A stretch of 33,211 nt of DNA from Christensenella sp. UBA7597 (GTDB lineage Bacteria > Bacillota > Clostridia > Christensenellales > Borkfalkiaceae), in contig DLQW01000041.1 in NCBI GenBank assembly GCA_002474405.1, positions 1 to 33,211 on the forward strand, read 5' to 3'. Position 1 is the first letter of the stretch, and each line of letters starts with the position of its first letter. The notes under the pieces were generated by a model that searched no databases, was not told the origin of the DNA, and worked only from the letters and a program-made list of their open reading frames with translations. Of the stretch, positions 33,045-33,211 are shown in pieces. The position numbers and the translations under genes are program-made.

Positions 33045-33211
33045 GGCTTTCCCCCGCGAGGGAAGGCTTAATTTCTGCCTTATTTTCAAGGCTTCCCCTT
33101 GCCTGCATAAAATTTTGCTTACAAAATTTTCTTCGGCAAAAATGTGAAGCCTTTCCTTGCGTCAAGGCTTCCCCTTGGGGGGAGGCTCCGCCGCGAGGCG
33201 GTGGTGAGGGG
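33045..33211. repeat. Palindrome-rich dispersed intergenic element, copy C
   Basis: The reverse complement of this stretch matches 8262-8430 over its whole length. It contains a perfect 9-bp hairpin, AAAATTTTG with CAAAATTTT (33109-33130), and the CCTTGGGG/CCCCAAGG palindrome. It lies upstream of the ATPase gene and runs to the window edge, so its outer limit may lie beyond. No promoter for the ATPase operon was recognised here. Confidence 0.65.

Noticed and set aside
33010..33165. N-terminal extension of the McrB-like ATPase
   Set aside because: It also runs through repeat DNA; the ATG at 33009 has a suitable ribosome binding site.
8262..33211. Possible CRISPR array from recurring CTTCCCC/GGGGAAG motifs
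   Set aside because: The copies are few, far apart, in both orientations, and not separated by regular spacers.

Overview
The window looks like chromosomal DNA of an anaerobic gut-type member of the Clostridia (Bacillota). The signs are strong AGGAGG-type ribosome binding sites, standard stop codons including UGA, LplB/YtcP-type sugar ABC permeases, AraC regulators, a glycyl radical enzyme with its activase, a SipW-type signal peptidase, and palindromic intergenic elements beside the genes. The species cannot be named from the sequence. Almost every gene is on the minus strand; the one clear exception is an AraC-family gene at 25068-25874. No rRNA, tRNA, CRISPR array, transposase or phage gene was seen.

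Region 1 (17-8176, transcribed leftward): a cytoplasmic glycan-degradation cluster with a circularly permuted GH3 glycosidase, a GH106-like glycosidase, a GH112 galactosyl phosphorylase and an AraC-family regulator. None of the three enzymes has a signal peptide. The regulator carries a G9 homopolymer near its 3' end that appears to put its normal stop codon out of frame.

Region 2 (8443-21253, leftward): the uptake and surface side. In order of transcription it holds an unusual LplB-type permease fused to a large extracellular domain, a YtcP/LplC-type permease, a solute-binding lipoprotein, a small membrane protein, a parallel beta-helix lipoprotein, a 1056-residue lipoprotein with Ig-like and repeated beta-sandwich modules, a 50-residue peptide gene and a second secreted protein with the same modules. 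A good promoter lies at 21377-21405. There is no ATPase gene, so a shared sugar-transport ATPase is presumably used. Regions 1 and 2 together suggest that surface proteins capture and trim a galactose-containing glycan, the ABC system imports oligosaccharides, and cytoplasmic enzymes finish the job by hydrolysis and phosphorolysis.

Region 3 (21675-25874): a glycyl radical enzyme of unknown substrate and its radical-SAM activase, transcribed leftward, and a divergent AraC regulator. The two sides share a 122-bp intergenic region with two well-formed sigma-A promoters placed back to back. A bidirectional intrinsic terminator at 21458-21492 separates this unit from the ABC operon.

Region 4 (25924-33009, leftward): a tightly packed four-gene operon, and the best candidate for an undescribed system. 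It encodes a membrane-anchored McrB-like AAA+ ATPase, an 855-residue DUF2357-like partner with an internally duplicated domain and no recognisable nuclease motif, a SipW-type signal peptidase, and a membrane c-di-GMP phosphodiesterase-like protein (degenerate GGDEF plus apparently intact EAL) with an extracellular sensor. The genes overlap or lie within 7 nt of each other. A roughly 170-bp palindrome-rich element occurs in opposite orientations at 8262-8430 and 33045-33211, with a shorter relative at 10786-10869.
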